Made by a program: the position numbers and the translations under genes. From the NCBI RefSeq assembly GCF_000946815.1, contig NZ_CDRZ01000244.1, positions 1 through 51,818 on the forward strand: a stretch of 51,818 nucleotides of DNA, in the 5' to 3' direction. The notes beneath the pieces were generated by a model. It searched no databases, was not told the DNA's origin, and was given only the letters and a program-made list of their open reading frames with translations. Source of the stretch: Syntrophaceticus schinkii. GTDB taxonomy: Bacteria > Bacillota > DSM-12270 > Thermacetogeniales > Thermacetogeniaceae. Shown piece by piece: positions 9,974 through 19,708 of the stretch (positions within the stretch are counted from its first letter, which is position 1; the number at the start of each line of letters is the position of its first letter).

Positions 9974-10348
9974 TTGGGGAAGACTTTAATTCAGGGGAAT
10001 ATGATGCGGGAAATCACTGCTGATCTCATTGAAACCCTGAAACAGAAAATAGACGAATTGTCTTTCAATTTGGAACGCATGAAACTTGCTGAGTATGTGG
10101 AGTTATTGAATAAGCCCAGGCGCCTCCTCTACATCAACTTCATTTCCGGGCTTGCCCGTGGATTAGGAATAGCTGTGGGCTTTACACTGCTGGGGGCACT
10201 TGTCCTTTTTATTTTGCAGCGCATTGTTGTCCTTAACCTCCCACTGGTGAGCGATTTTATTGCCACTTTGGTGCATCTGGTACAGTGCAGCTGGAGGGGA
10301 AGGTTTAAAATAATGATGATGGGGGGAATAAGCATTGGAACAAGATAA
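9974..10348 (+). CDS. DUF5665 membrane protein
   Basis: This small 124-residue protein resembles DUF5665 proteins. A charged, helical N-terminus contains the family-like stretch LAEYVELLNKPRRLLYINF. One or two hydrophobic segments follow (FISGLARGLGIAVGFTLLGALV and a second around VVLNLPLVSDFIATLV). The start is TTG at 9974 behind GAGGGTGAGG. Its 3' end overlaps the next gene by 14 bases. The last ~15 residues after VQCSW look non-family and may be simple read-through into the next ribosome site. Function is unknown. Confidence 0.75.
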   Translation: MGKTLIQGNMMREITADLIETLKQKIDELSFNLERMKLAEYVELLNKPRRLLYINFISGLARGLGIAVGFTLLGALVLFILQRIVVLNLPLVSDFIATLVHLVQCSWRGRFKIMMMGGISIGTR

Positions 10349-10889
10349 GCTTGCTTACTTCCGCTGGCTTTTAGAGGGGGAGAAGAGGAGTGCCCAGGAC
10401 AGCCTGTCCTCCCTTGAGGAAGCCGAAGTGTTGGGTGGGCTTAGAGATTCAATAAATGAACTATCTATGTATGATAACCACCCCGCTGATATTGGAACGG
10501 AAACCTTTGAACGCAGCAAAGATATAGGGCTTAAGGACCTTGCTCAGCGGCAGATCAAAGAGATCAATGATGCCCTGGGAAGGATTACAGAGGGGAATTA
10601 TGGAATATGTGAAGGGTGTGGGGAAGAGATCCCTGAGGAGAGGTTGGAAGCCATGCCTTCTACAACCTTTTGTTATCAATGCCGCCAGAAGCTTGATGAT
10701 CAAGTAACAGCTCACAGGCGTCCGGTGGAAGAGGGAGTGGTGATGCCACCTTTTGGAGGGTTCGCCGAGAACCGGCTCCATACGAAGCATGAGGTGCAGT
10801 TTGATGGGGAGGATGCCTGGCAGGCGGTGGAGCGTTTTGGAACCTCCTCTGACTTTGAAAACCGCGATGGAAGAGGGGGGAACTGTTGA
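10335..10889 (+). CDS. TraR/DksA-type zinc-finger protein (YteA-like)
   Basis: This is a 184-residue protein of the DksA/TraR C4 zinc-finger superfamily. It matches the Bacillota YteA pattern: an N-terminal helical part with the signature SMYDNHPADIGTETFERSKD, then the zinc finger CEGCGEEIP...CYQC (about residues 94-119). The C-terminal tail includes PPFGG and DGEDAWQAVERFG. YteA-type proteins are associated with sporulating Bacillota, but the role is poorly defined. The start is TTG at 10335 inside the DUF5665 gene, with a G-rich site just upstream. About 115 bases without a convincing gene follow before the glycosyltransferase. Confidence 0.85.
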   Translation: MEQDKLAYFRWLLEGEKRSAQDSLSSLEEAEVLGGLRDSINELSMYDNHPADIGTETFERSKDIGLKDLAQRQIKEINDALGRITEGNYGICEGCGEEIPEERLEAMPSTTFCYQCRQKLDDQVTAHRRPVEEGVVMPPFGGFAENRLHTKHEVQFDGEDAWQAVERFGTSSDFENRDGRGGNC

Positions 10890-11003
10890 GGATGTTGAGG
10901 GAATATGTGTTTACAGGGATGTATCGAAGGGATGCGTCTATCAGGATTTGCGCGGGAAGGATGATGAGGAGCGCCCAGGGCAGCTTGATGGGTTGATCAG
11001 AAT

Positions 11004-12182
11004 ATGAGAATCGGTGTTTTTTCTGACAGTTACCGGCCGTATGTCAGCGGTGTGGTGTTATCCATTGAAACCTTTTCCCGCGAACTGGCACACCTGGGGC
11101 ATGAGATATTTGTTTTTGCGCCAGAATATCCCCAGGTAAAGGGTGAAAGAGAGCCTCATATATTTCGCTTTCCTTCTTTTCATACTCCTATTAATCCGGA
11201 GTTCTATATAGCTCTGCCCTTCTTGTGGGCAGCCAGGAAGTACGCCTCCGGGATAGGCCTTGATCTGGTCCATGTTCACTCCCCATTTATGCTGGGCCAG
11301 GTAGGGGTCAATTTGGCGCGTTATTTAAATATACCTGCTGTTTTCACCTATCACACACTCTACGACCAGTACATGCACTATGCTCCCCTCGCGGGTCAGA
11401 TTACTAAAAAGGGAATGGTCAAGTATGCAAGTAATTTTTGCAATCGATGTGACCTGGTGATCACGCCTACAGAAGTGATCAAAGAGATGATCCAGGGGCA
11501 TGGGGTAAAGAAACCGGTGATAGCCATACCCACCGGGGTTTACCCGGAGCGCTTTCAGGCCGGGGATCCGGGTTTTCTTAATAAAAACTTCGGGATTTCC
11601 CAGGATACAAAGGTGTTACTGTTTGTCGGGAGAATTGGTAAAGAAAAGAACCTTTCCTTTCTGTTGCGTGCCTTTGCACTGATAGCCGAACAGGAGAGGG
11701 ATGCTGTTCTGGTTTTGGTAGGAAGTGGTCCTGAGGAGACAGTGCTTCACTATTCAGCAATGGACCTGGGTATTGGAGAAAGGGTTATTTTTACCGGGAA
11801 ACTTCCACCTGAGACTGTTGCGGGAGCCTACAGGTCCGCGGATATTTTTGTTTTTCCCTCTGTAACTGAAACCCAGGGCCTTGTTCTGGTGGAAGCCATG
11901 GCTGCCGGCCTACCGGTAGTTGCTAAAGCCGCTTACGGTTCCCTGGCTATGGTAGAGGATGGGATTACCGGTTTCCTCTGCCAGGGTGAGGAGGATGAAT
12001 TTGCGGAGAAAACACTGTCCATTTTGAGTGATCCGGAACTGAAGCTTCGTATGTCTGAGTCCGCCTTGAGAAAAGCAGAGGAGTTGGCTGCAGACAAAAT
12101 GGCTCTGCGCCTGGAGAGTGCCTATCTGGCTTTGATCAATGGGAACCATGATAAGCTCTGGCAAATGGGGGAGGAAGGTTGA
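11004..12182 (+). CDS. GT4 glycosyltransferase, probably lipid-directed
   Basis: This 392-residue glycosyltransferase has the GT-B fold of family GT4. The N-terminal acceptor domain opens with MRIGVFSDSYRPYVSGVV, typical of diacylglycerol glucosyltransferase-like and MshA/PimB-like enzymes. The sugar-nucleotide domain begins near residue 195 (LLFVGRIGKEKNLSFLLRAF) and has the donor-binding EX7E segment FPSVTETQGLVLVEAMAAGLPVV. The protein is probably cytosolic or peripheral at the membrane, making a glycolipid. The acceptor and sugar cannot be set from sequence. Its stop overlaps the TTG start of lspA, so the two are co-translated. Confidence 0.85.
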   Translation: MRIGVFSDSYRPYVSGVVLSIETFSRELAHLGHEIFVFAPEYPQVKGEREPHIFRFPSFHTPINPEFYIALPFLWAARKYASGIGLDLVHVHSPFMLGQVGVNLARYLNIPAVFTYHTLYDQYMHYAPLAGQITKKGMVKYASNFCNRCDLVITPTEVIKEMIQGHGVKKPVIAIPTGVYPERFQAGDPGFLNKNFGISQDTKVLLFVGRIGKEKNLSFLLRAFALIAEQERDAVLVLVGSGPEETVLHYSAMDLGIGERVIFTGKLPPETVAGAYRSADIFVFPSVTETQGLVLVEAMAAGLPVVAKAAYGSLAMVEDGITGFLCQGEEDEFAEKTLSILSDPELKLRMSESALRKAEELAADKMALRLESAYLALINGNHDKLWQMGEEG

Positions 12183-12652
12183 AAAAAGAAATATTGAATG
12201 TTGTTTTATTTTTCTTTACCACTTTTGTGCTTCTGGCAGTCGACCAGGTGACAAAGGTGGTTATCGTTAATCATATGCGACCCGGGGAATCAATTCCTGT
12301 CATAGAACGCATTTTTCATATCACATATGTGAGAAACCCGGGGGGAGCATTTGGCATTCTTGCTCATCGAACAGAGATCTTTATTGTGCTGGCTGTTCTC
12401 TTCATCATTATAGTTTTGGCCCTGCCCGTTTATTTCCCCGGAAGAAACCTGAAATTGACCTGCGCTCTGGCCATCCTCACAGGGGGTGTGATGGGCAATT
12501 TAGTCGACCGTTTGCGCAGCGGCTATGTTGTTGATTTTCTTGATTTCCGCGTGTGGCCGGTCTTTAATGCGGCAGATATCTTTATTTTTACAGGAACTGC
12601 TCTTTTATTTATTTTTTTTATTGCGAAAAATAAACTGAAGGGGGTGCCGTAA
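12179..12652 (+). CDS. lspA: Lipoprotein signal peptidase II
   Basis: This 157-residue membrane aspartyl protease removes the signal peptides of diacylglyceryl-prolipoproteins, such as the BMP lipoprotein at the start of this window. It has four hydrophobic segments. The conserved boxes are VDQVTK, RNPGGAFGIL, GNLVDRLRSGYVVDFLDF (first catalytic Asp) and FNAADIFI (second catalytic Asp). The start is TTG at 12179, overlapping the glycosyltransferase stop, with GGGGAGGAAGG before it. The stop overlaps the ATG of the pseudouridine synthase, the classic lspA-rluD arrangement. Confidence 0.96.
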   Translation: MKKEILNVVLFFFTTFVLLAVDQVTKVVIVNHMRPGESIPVIERIFHITYVRNPGGAFGILAHRTEIFIVLAVLFIIIVLALPVYFPGRNLKLTCALAILTGGVMGNLVDRLRSGYVVDFLDFRVWPVFNAADIFIFTGTALLFIFFIAKNKLKGVP

Positions 12653-13578
12653 TGGAGCGGGAATATTGCTTAAAGGTGCCTCCGGAGGCAGCGGGGGAAC
12701 GCTTGGACAGGTTTCTCGTCTGCCAGTCTCTCTTAGTAAGCCGCTCTCAGGCGCAAGGCCTCATTGAAAAAGGGAAGGTCCTGGTCAATTCAGTACCCAG
12801 GCGCTCCAGCTACAGGGTACAGTCAGGTGATCTCATAGTAATGCAGGCACCGCCTCCTTTCCAGGAGATTGTGCCTGTTCCGGAAGATATCCCTTTGGAT
12901 ATCATCTACGAAGATGAGGACTTAATGGTGATCAATAAATCCCAGGGGATGGTTGTTCACCCGGCTGCCGGCCATAAACAGGGCACTTTAGTCAATGCAC
13001 TGCTCAATTACTCTGTACATCTTTCCAGTGTCGGGGGACATTTAAGGCCGGGGATTGTACACCGCCTGGACAAGGATACCTCGGGTTTGCTGTTGGTGAG
13101 CAAAACTGATTTTACCCATCAGGAGCTTGCCAGGCAGCTGAAAGCACGTGAGATTACGAGAAGGTATCTGGCTTTGGTGCATGGAGTGGTCAGGGAGCAA
13201 CAGGGTGTGATCGATGCCCCACTGGGAAGGGATCCCAGGGAGCGCAAAAAAATAGCCGTTTTGGCGAAGGGTACTGCAGGTGCCCGGGAGGCCCGCACCC
13301 ATTACCGTGTCAGGGAAAGGTACGCCGGTTATACTCTTCTGGAGGTTTCCCTGGAAACAGGACGCACACACCAGATACGCGTACATCTTTCCTATGCAGG
13401 GTACCCTGTGGCCGGTGACCGCGTTTACAACTGCCGCGGAAATCCCTTGAACCTGCCAGGGCAGGCACTCCACGCCTTTCAGATCACTTTCCGGCATCCT
13501 TGTACCCGCGAGGTGCTGACCTTTGAAGCGCCATTACCTAAAGTGTTTGCAGATACTTTATCCAAACTGCGGTGTTAA
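12652..13578 (+). CDS. RluD-family 23S rRNA pseudouridine synthase
   Basis: This 308-residue RluA/RluD-family enzyme is expected to convert uridines of the large ribosomal RNA to pseudouridine. An N-terminal S4 RNA-binding domain covers about residues 15-75 (RLDRFLVCQSLLVSRSQAQ). The catalytic domain follows with the invariant HRLDKDTSGLLLV (active Asp) near residue 138 and the C-terminal TGRTHQIRVHLSYAGYPVAGD. It is the last gene of the run that begins upstream with the glycosyltransferase. The target uridine cannot be told from other RluA-family members by sequence alone. Confidence 0.93.
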   Translation: MEREYCLKVPPEAAGERLDRFLVCQSLLVSRSQAQGLIEKGKVLVNSVPRRSSYRVQSGDLIVMQAPPPFQEIVPVPEDIPLDIIYEDEDLMVINKSQGMVVHPAAGHKQGTLVNALLNYSVHLSSVGGHLRPGIVHRLDKDTSGLLLVSKTDFTHQELARQLKAREITRRYLALVHGVVREQQGVIDAPLGRDPRERKKIAVLAKGTAGAREARTHYRVRERYAGYTLLEVSLETGRTHQIRVHLSYAGYPVAGDRVYNCRGNPLNLPGQALHAFQITFRHPCTREVLTFEAPLPKVFADTLSKLRC

Positions 13579-13656
13579 TATGGCCAGGCTTGCTTTATTG
13601 CTTTATTCATAATCATGGGACGTTTCTTGCGGTTTATTTTCAGTCAGCAGAATGAT

Positions 13657-13838
13657 CTTTTTCCAACGACTAACCACCAACCTGAAAAACAGAAGTCGGA
13701 GGTAAGAAGTTAGGAGTATGAACATCCTTTTCCAACGACCAAAGATCAACCCGAAAGACCGAAGTCAGAAGTCTGATGTGTGTACGCCTGGTGTGTTCCT
13801 CCCTGCAGAAATGCGCCAGGAACCGTCCCCCTTGCATC
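13657..13838 (+). repeat. Dispersed intergenic repeat, copy A
   Basis: The element begins with TTTTCCAACGACTAACCACC and ends with TTGCATC. It contains CTGAAAAACAGAAGTC, GTACGCC and GCAGAAATGCGCCAGGAACC. Close relatives lie at 20284-20400 (inverted) and 23346-23520. This copy carries an internal duplication: the CCAACGAC...GAAGTC part occurs twice, at 13663 and about 13733. Confidence 0.75.
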
Positions 13839-13887
13839 TTTCCGAAGAAACGAGTTTTGTGAGGATTAAAAAATTTTTCGAGTTTTC

Positions 13888-13916
13888 TTGACATGAACCC
13901 CAGCATGATCTATTCT
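13888..13916 (+). promoter_or_regulatory. Promoter of the pyr operon
   Basis: TTGACA (13888-13893) and TATTCT (13911-13916) are separated by 17 bases. Transcription would start near 13923, directly before the first PyrR-binding hairpin. Confidence 0.75.
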
Positions 13917-13926
13917 ATGTAAAAGG

Positions 13927-14587
<661 letters not shown>

Positions 14588-14598
14588 TAACCGCATAT

Positions 14599-14693
14599 CC
14601 CTTTTAATCTAGTCCGGTGAGGCTGGCAAGGGGGCAGGAAGAAGGTTCAAGAGACCTCTTTGTTAGCCTGAAATAGGTGCAAAGAGGTTTTTT
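14599..14693 (+). promoter_or_regulatory. PyrR attenuator 2 (pyrR-pyrB intergenic)
   Basis: The core AGTCCGGTGAGGCT (14611-14624) exactly fits the PyrR-binding consensus and is flanked by a CCCTT/AAGGG stem. The terminator has ACCTCTTTG (14654-14662) paired with CAAAGAGGT (14680-14688) and then T6. It allows a second, independent reduction of transcription into pyrB and beyond. Confidence 0.92.
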
Positions 14694-14722
14694 ATATTCC
14701 ACAAGGGGGTAATAATAAGGTC

Positions 14723-15664
14723 ATGAAGTTCAAACAGAAGGATGTTCTCGGTTTAGAGGGCTTAAGCCCGCAAGAAATCAATTTAATCCTGGATACCGCA
14801 GAGCCCATGAAGGAGATCATGACAAGGGATATCAAAAAGGTGCCTACATTGCGTGGCCACTCAGTGATTACACTCTTTTATGAGCCCAGTACTCGCACCC
14901 GTACCTCCTTTGAATTAGCTGCCAAGTACCTGGGGGCTGATACCAGCAGTGTTACGGTGGCCGCAAGCAGTGTCAAGAAGGGAGAAAGCCTGCGCGATAC
15001 CGCTAGAACCCTGGAGGCCATGGCCGCTGATGTGATCATTATCAGACATAGTGCCGCCGGTGCTCCTCACCAACTGGCGCGCTGGGTGAGTGCCAGAGTG
15101 ATCAATGCCGGTGACGGTGCTCATGAGCACCCGACACAGGCTCTTCTTGATATGTACACCATTCGTGAAAAGAAGGGCGGTCTCCAGGGGCTCAAGGTTG
15201 CTATTCTAGGTGATATTTCCCACAGCAGGGTAGCGCGGTCAAATATCTGGGGTCTGACGAAAATGGGAGCACAGGTCAGGGTTGTGGGACCCACTACATT
15301 GATGCCACCGGAAATCGATAAGTTGGGAGTGGAGGTCTATCATCATTGGGAAGAGGGGCTGCGGGATGTGGATGTGATCAATGTCCTGCGCATTCAGCTG
15401 GAGCGTCAAAAGAAGGGCCTCTTCCCCAGCATCAGGGAATACACTCAGTTATATGGGCTGGATCAGAAAAAACTGCAGGCAGCCAAATCTGATGTGCTTG
15501 TGCTGCACCCGGGCCCGGTTAACCGCGGGATAGAAATAAGCCCGGATGTGCAGGATGGCCCCCATGCAGCAATAAATGAGCAGGTGACCAACGGAGTAGC
15601 TGTACGCATGGCCCTGCTTTATCTACTTATGGCAAGAGGTGAACAAGATGAAGTACCTGCTTAA
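14723..15664 (+). CDS. pyrB: Aspartate carbamoyltransferase, catalytic subunit
   Basis: This 313-residue enzyme joins carbamoyl phosphate and aspartate to N-carbamoylaspartate, the first committed pyrimidine step. The carbamoyl phosphate motif is [12 protein letters not shown], and [12 protein letters not shown] and LHPGPVNRG are conserved. The length is normal for the Bacillota, PyrI-independent type, and no pyrI is seen. The ATG at 14723 follows AAGGGGGT. Its 3' end overlaps the start of pyrC by 17 bases. Expression passes through both PyrR attenuators. Confidence 0.97.
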   Translation: MKFKQKDVLGLEGLSPQEINLILDTAEPMKEIMTRDIKKVPTLRGHSVITLFYEPSTRTRTSFELAAKYLGADTSSVTVAASSVKKGESLRDTARTLEAMAADVIIIRHSAAGAPHQLARWVSARVINAGDGAHEHPTQALLDMYTIREKKGGLQGLKVAILGDISHSRVARSNIWGLTKMGAQVRVVGPTTLMPPEIDKLGVEVYHHWEEGLRDVDVINVLRIQLERQKKGLFPSIREYTQLYGLDQKKLQAAKSDVLVLHPGPVNRGIEISPDVQDGPHAAINEQVTNGVAVRMALLYLLMARGEQDEVPA

Positions 15665-16912
15665 AGGTGGAATGGTTGTCGACCCTGTTTCTAAAAGAGT
15701 GGACAGGCTGGATCTTCTTTTGGAGGATGGAGAAATCACTGCTGTAGAGCAGCAGATCGAGGCCGTGGGAGCAGAAGTGCTTACTATGGATGGCTGTTAT
15801 ATTTTTCCGGGCTTTGTTGATCTGCACTGCCACCTCAGGGAACCTGGTGAAGAATTAAAAGAAACCATTCTTACAGGTACCAGGGCTGCAGTAAGAGGAG
15901 GCTTCAGTGCTGTTGCCTGTATGGGCAATACAAACCCTCCCGCTGACAGCAGTTCAGTGATCACCTTTATCAAAGATAAAGCGAAAGAGGCATCATTCCC
16001 GGTTTATCCGGTGGGTTGCGCCACAAAGAAGAGGGAGGGAGAAGAGCCTCTGAAATCGGGGACCTGGTAGAGGCAGGAGCTGTTGCTCTGTCTGATGACG
16101 GGGACTCGATTATGAATGGTGAGGTTCTGCGCAGGGTGATGGAATATGCGCAGATGTTCGATATTCCGGTGATCAGTCATTGTGAGGATATGAATATGAC
16201 CGGAGCCGGTGTGATGCATGAGGGTATGAATTCTACACTGCTTGGTCTGGATGGGATACCTTCCGCTGCAGAGGATGTTCATGTGGCACGTGATATAATC
16301 ATTGCAGAACTGACAGGGGCACACCTGCATATTGCTCATGTCAGCACTGCCGGTGCTGTAAACCTGATTCGCCAGGCGAAGAGGCGCGGTATACACGTCA
16401 CTGCAGAGGTTACTCCCCACCATCTCTGTTTGACCGATGATGCCGTCAAGGAGTTTGATACCAATGTCAAGGTCAAGCCCCCTCTGCGCACCAGGGATGA
16501 TGTGGATGCTTTAATTGAAGGGCTCAAAGATGGGACCATTGATGCTATTGCAACAGATCACGCTCCCCACCGCAGAGATGAGAAAGAGGTGGAGTTTAAT
16601 CAGGCCCCCTTTGGCATCTCCGGTTTGGAAACAGCTGTCCCCCTGGTCTGGGAACACCTTGTGGAAAGCAATATTTTAGGTGTGGTAGAACTGGCACTTA
16701 AAATGGCCTATAATCCCGCCCAGATCTTGGGGCTGCCGGAGCGCGTTATCAAAGTCGGCACCAGAGCAAACCTCACGGTCATCGACCCGCGGCAGAAAAA
16801 GCCTGTCAGGGTTGATGAGTTCTTGTCTTTAGGAAAAAACTCACCTTTCGATGGTTGGGTTCTGCGCGGCTGGCCGGTGTTGACTATAGCCAATGGGGTC
16901 AGGCTTGAGTAA
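15648..16912 (+). CDS. pyrC: Dihydroorotase (interrupted by a frameshift)
   Basis: This is a class I zinc dihydroorotase, about 421 residues when joined, closing carbamoylaspartate to dihydroorotate. The first frame has the metal-binding [10 protein letters not shown] and continues to [10 protein letters not shown]. The expected continuation, [18 protein letters not shown], is in the next frame, so one base (probably a G in GAGGCC) is missing near 16046-16049. The second frame carries HCEDMN, HIAHVST and the catalytic ATDHAPH. As given, the first frame stops at 16070. Start ATG 15648 lies inside pyrB. The remainder is fully conserved and the enzyme is essential without uracil, so an indel error is likely. 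Confidence 0.93.
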
Positions 16913-17274
16913 TTTACTTATTTTTTGGTTCCCGAATACTCCTCGTGTCCGGTAGGTTTGCTGCTTATTCGGGGAATGTGCTGGGGACGGGTTTCTATTG
17001 CATACGACATCTGATTAGATCAAGCATCTATTTTAAGGGTAGATTCCCATGCCGCATTATGGCAATACCAGCAGAGGATGAAAACAGGAGCCGAAATCTA
17101 ACGCTGAGGAACCAGCAGAAGGCAGATTCTTCACGGATTCCGACATCTGAGCTCTGGCATCAGACATCTATTTTCAGGGTAGACGTCCATGCCGCTTTAT
17201 AGAATATCACTAGAAAATGTAGGTGACAGAGAACCGTCCCCTGTCACCTTTTTAGAACAGAAGGAGTAGAAATA
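16913..17274. repeat. pyrC-pyrK intergenic region with two direct repeats
   Basis: No convincing gene is seen. CATCTATTTTAAGGGTAGA near 17026 and CATCTATTTTCAGGGTAGA near 17165 are each followed by a CCATGCCGC(A/T)TTAT segment, giving a diverged direct repeat about 140 bases apart. In related pyr operons carA and carB often occupy this position; they are absent. Confidence 0.6.
17222..17253 (+). repeat. Hairpin with GAACCGTCCCC loop
   Basis: GGTGACAG (17222-17229) pairs with CTGTCACC (17241-17248) around AGAACCGTCCC, followed by T5. The loop matches that of the hairpin at 4914-4944 while the stem differs. It lies 22 bases before the pyrK start and could also work as a terminator. Confidence 0.65.
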
Positions 17275-18059
17275 ATGAATCAACCAGGAGAATTTAGCTG
17301 CAAGGTAAGTGGACAGGTTAACCTGGCCACTCACTATTACTTGATAGAACTGGAGGCATCTGTGTTGGCACGATCCGCAACTCCCGGCCAGTTTGCTATG
17401 CTGCGCTGCGGTGAGGGGCATGATCCCTTTTTAAGGCGCCCTTTGGGTATCCACCAGGTGAATAAACAGCTGGGGCGCATCTCTTTTCTTTACAAGGTCA
17501 GGGGAAAGGGGACCAGTTGGCTGTCCCAGAGGAAGAGTGGTGATCCAGTGTCCCTCTTAGGTCCCCTGGGACGAGGATTTAACTGTTCTGAGCCGGGCAG
17601 TAAGGGGTTGGTGGTGGGTGCCGGTGTAGGGGTTGCCCCTCTTCTTTTTCTGGCCTCTGAACTGGCAGACCGCGGATGGGAACTGATTATTCTCATGGGA
17701 GGGCGCAGTGAATCAGGGATCTTGCGCCCGGATGCCTTTATGGAATATGGCACTGTGAAAATCGTTACAGAGGATGGAACCAGCGGCATCAAGGGCACTA
17801 TTCTGGATCTTGTGGCAGATGAATTGGAGAAGTCATCCTTTGACCGGATCTTTTCCTGTGGGCCCCTGGCTGTTTTAAAGGGGGTACAGGGGATGAGCAA
17901 GGAAAAAGGGATTCCAGCAGAATTATCCTTGAGGAGTGGATGGCCTGTGGGGTAGGGGCCTGTGTGGGGTGTGTCTGTCAGGGTGCTGATGGGTCATACC
18001 TCAGGGTATGCCATGAGGGGCCGGTATTTGAAGCAAGGGAGGTGGTTCTGGGTGGCTGA
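17275..18059 (+). CDS. pyrK: Dihydroorotate dehydrogenase electron-transfer subunit (interrupted by a frameshift)
   Basis: This FAD and [2Fe-2S] subunit passes electrons from PyrD to NAD+. It is about 261 residues when joined. The first frame shows the flavin-binding RRPLGIH and the nucleotide-binding GAGVGVAPLLFLASEL. It ends early at 17955. The next frame supplies the iron-sulfur cluster region: EEWMACGVGACVGC, a further VCQ, then YLRVCHEGPVFEA. One base, probably a G, is missing near 17931. The joined stop at 18059 overlaps the PyrD start by 8 bases. The ATG at 17275 follows AGAAGGAG. Its presence means PyrD is the NAD-linked class 1B type. Confidence 0.92.
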
Positions 18060-18963
18060 CCTTGCTGTAGATCTTGCCGGAATCAAGATGAAGAACCCTG
18101 TGATGTCCGCATCCGGGACATTTGGATCAGGTGTGGAATATGCCGGTGTTTTTGATGTTGGTATGATGGGGGCTTTGGTAACCACGGGGTTAACATTAGA
18201 ATCCAAGGCTGGCAACAGGCCGCCCCGTCTCTGTGAAACACCCGCGGGACTGCTCAATGCTGTGGGGCTGCAAAACCCGGGGGTCGACGCCTTTATCAGG
18301 GACATTCTGCCGGGGATGCTTGACTTTGGTGTGCCGGTGATCGCCAATATTGCCGGCAGCACAAAGGATGAGTTTGTTGAGATAGCTGAGAAGTTTACCG
18401 GGACAGGTGTTGCAGGTCTGGAGATCAACATCTCTTGCCCTAATGTGAAAACCGGGGGAATGGCTCTGGGGACTATCCCGGAGGTTGCTGCCCAGGTAGT
18501 GGAGGCAGTGATCGATTCAACGGATCTCCCTGTTATCGTCAAACTGACACCCAATGTGACCAATATTGTTGAACTGGCCAGAGCAGTGGCTGATGCAGGG
18601 GCTGATGCCCTCTCCTTGATCAATACCCTTTTAGGGATGGTGATCGATGTAGAGCAGAGGAAGCCGGTGCTGGGTAATATTATGGGTGGGCTTTCCGGTC
18701 CTGCTATACGCCCCATAGCAGTGCGGGCTGTTTGGCAGGTGGCACAAGCTATAAGGATCCCTATTATCGGGATGGGTGGTATCTGTACCGGAAGGGATGC
18801 TTTGGAGTTCATGATGGCAGGTGCTTCCGCGGTTGCGGTTGGCTCCGCCTTTTTCCATGACCCCCTGTCAGCGGTCAGAATCATCACTGAACTGGATGAA
18901 TACTGCGGCGAACATGGGGTGGACAGGCTGCAGGATCTTGTAGGATCTGCCTGGAAAGAATGA
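18052..18963 (+). CDS. pyrD: Dihydroorotate dehydrogenase, class 1B catalytic subunit
   Basis: This 303-residue FMN enzyme oxidises dihydroorotate to orotate. KNPVMSASGTFG begins the barrel. The catalytic Cys is in INISCPNVKTGG, and FMN/phosphate-binding segments are GLSGPAIRPIAVR and GMGGICTGRDALEF. I chose the GTG at 18052 because AAGGGAGGTGG (18035-18045) precedes it and the length then matches the family. Upstream in-frame starts such as 17962 lie inside the frameshifted pyrK tail. It overlaps pyrK by 8 bases and forms the PyrDK heterotetramer. Confidence 0.96.
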   Translation: MADLAVDLAGIKMKNPVMSASGTFGSGVEYAGVFDVGMMGALVTTGLTLESKAGNRPPRLCETPAGLLNAVGLQNPGVDAFIRDILPGMLDFGVPVIANIAGSTKDEFVEIAEKFTGTGVAGLEINISCPNVKTGGMALGTIPEVAAQVVEAVIDSTDLPVIVKLTPNVTNIVELARAVADAGADALSLINTLLGMVIDVEQRKPVLGNIMGGLSGPAIRPIAVRAVWQVAQAIRIPIIGMGGICTGRDALEFMMAGASAVAVGSAFFHDPLSAVRIITELDEYCGEHGVDRLQDLVGSAWKE

Positions 18964-18988
18964 AGCAGTAGATGGAAGGAGATAAAGG

Positions 18989-19708
18989 ATGCAGATAAAA
19001 GATAGATTGATCGTGGCATTGGATGTTACTGAAAGAGAAAAAGCACTTGAACTGGTAGAGATGCTGCATGACTGCTGTGGTATGTTTAAAATTGGGTTGG
19101 AGCCCTTTTGTATCTTTGGCCCAACTTTTGTGGAAGAAATCCAAGACCGTGGTGGGAAAGTCTTTTTAGACCTTAAATTTCATGATATTCCCCGTACTGT
19201 TGCCCAGGCAGGGCGTGCCGCTGCTCGCCTGGGAGTGGAGATGTTCAATGTGCATATCGCAGGCGGCAGTGAGATGATGAAAGCGGTTGTGGAGGCTGTT
19301 AGGGAAGAGACAGCAGGAAAGAAGCAGGCGAAGATTCTCGGTGTCACAGTGTTGACCAGCTTGGGGGCCGATGAACTGACAAGGGATTTGGGGATCGATA
19401 GATCTCCTTTAGAACAGGTGATTTTCTGGGCACAAGAGGCCAAGGAGTGTGGGCTTTCCGGTGTTGTGGCCTCTCCCAGGGAGATATCAGCGATCCGTGA
19501 ACACTGTGGCCGCGATTTTTTAATAGTCACACCAGGGATCAGACCTGCCGGCTTTGAGAGCGGCGACCAGAAACGGATAAGCACCCCGGGTGATGCGGTG
19601 AGGAGTGGGGTGGACTACATCGTAGTGGGACGACCCATCTTGCAGGCACAGGATCCCAGGCAGGCGGCATTGGATATTGTCAGAGAAATGGAGGAGGCAA
19701 TTAGATGA
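18989..19708 (+). CDS. pyrF: Orotidine 5'-phosphate decarboxylase
   Basis: This 239-residue barrel enzyme makes UMP from OMP. The catalytic tetrad lies in FLDLKFHDIPRTV, and VTPGIRP with the phosphate-binding YIVVGRPI complete the site. The ATG at 18989 follows AAGGAG. Its stop overlaps the start of pyrE (ATGA), which couples the last two steps of the pathway. Confidence 0.97.
   Translation: MQIKDRLIVALDVTEREKALELVEMLHDCCGMFKIGLEPFCIFGPTFVEEIQDRGGKVFLDLKFHDIPRTVAQAGRAAARLGVEMFNVHIAGGSEMMKAVVEAVREETAGKKQAKILGVTVLTSLGADELTRDLGIDRSPLEQVIFWAQEAKECGLSGVVASPREISAIREHCGRDFLIVTPGIRPAGFESGDQKRISTPGDAVRSGVDYIVVGRPILQAQDPRQAALDIVREMEEAIR

Noticed and set aside
10891-11001. Short plus-strand ORF beginning MLREYVF between the DksA-like and glycosyltransferase genes
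   Set aside because: No good ribosome site, no recognisable family, and arginine/methionine-rich low-quality composition; treated as intergenic sequence.
17994-19019. 341-residue minus-strand frame opposite pyrD
   Set aside because: It is the antisense shadow of the strongly supported pyrD gene and shows serine/proline-rich artefact composition.
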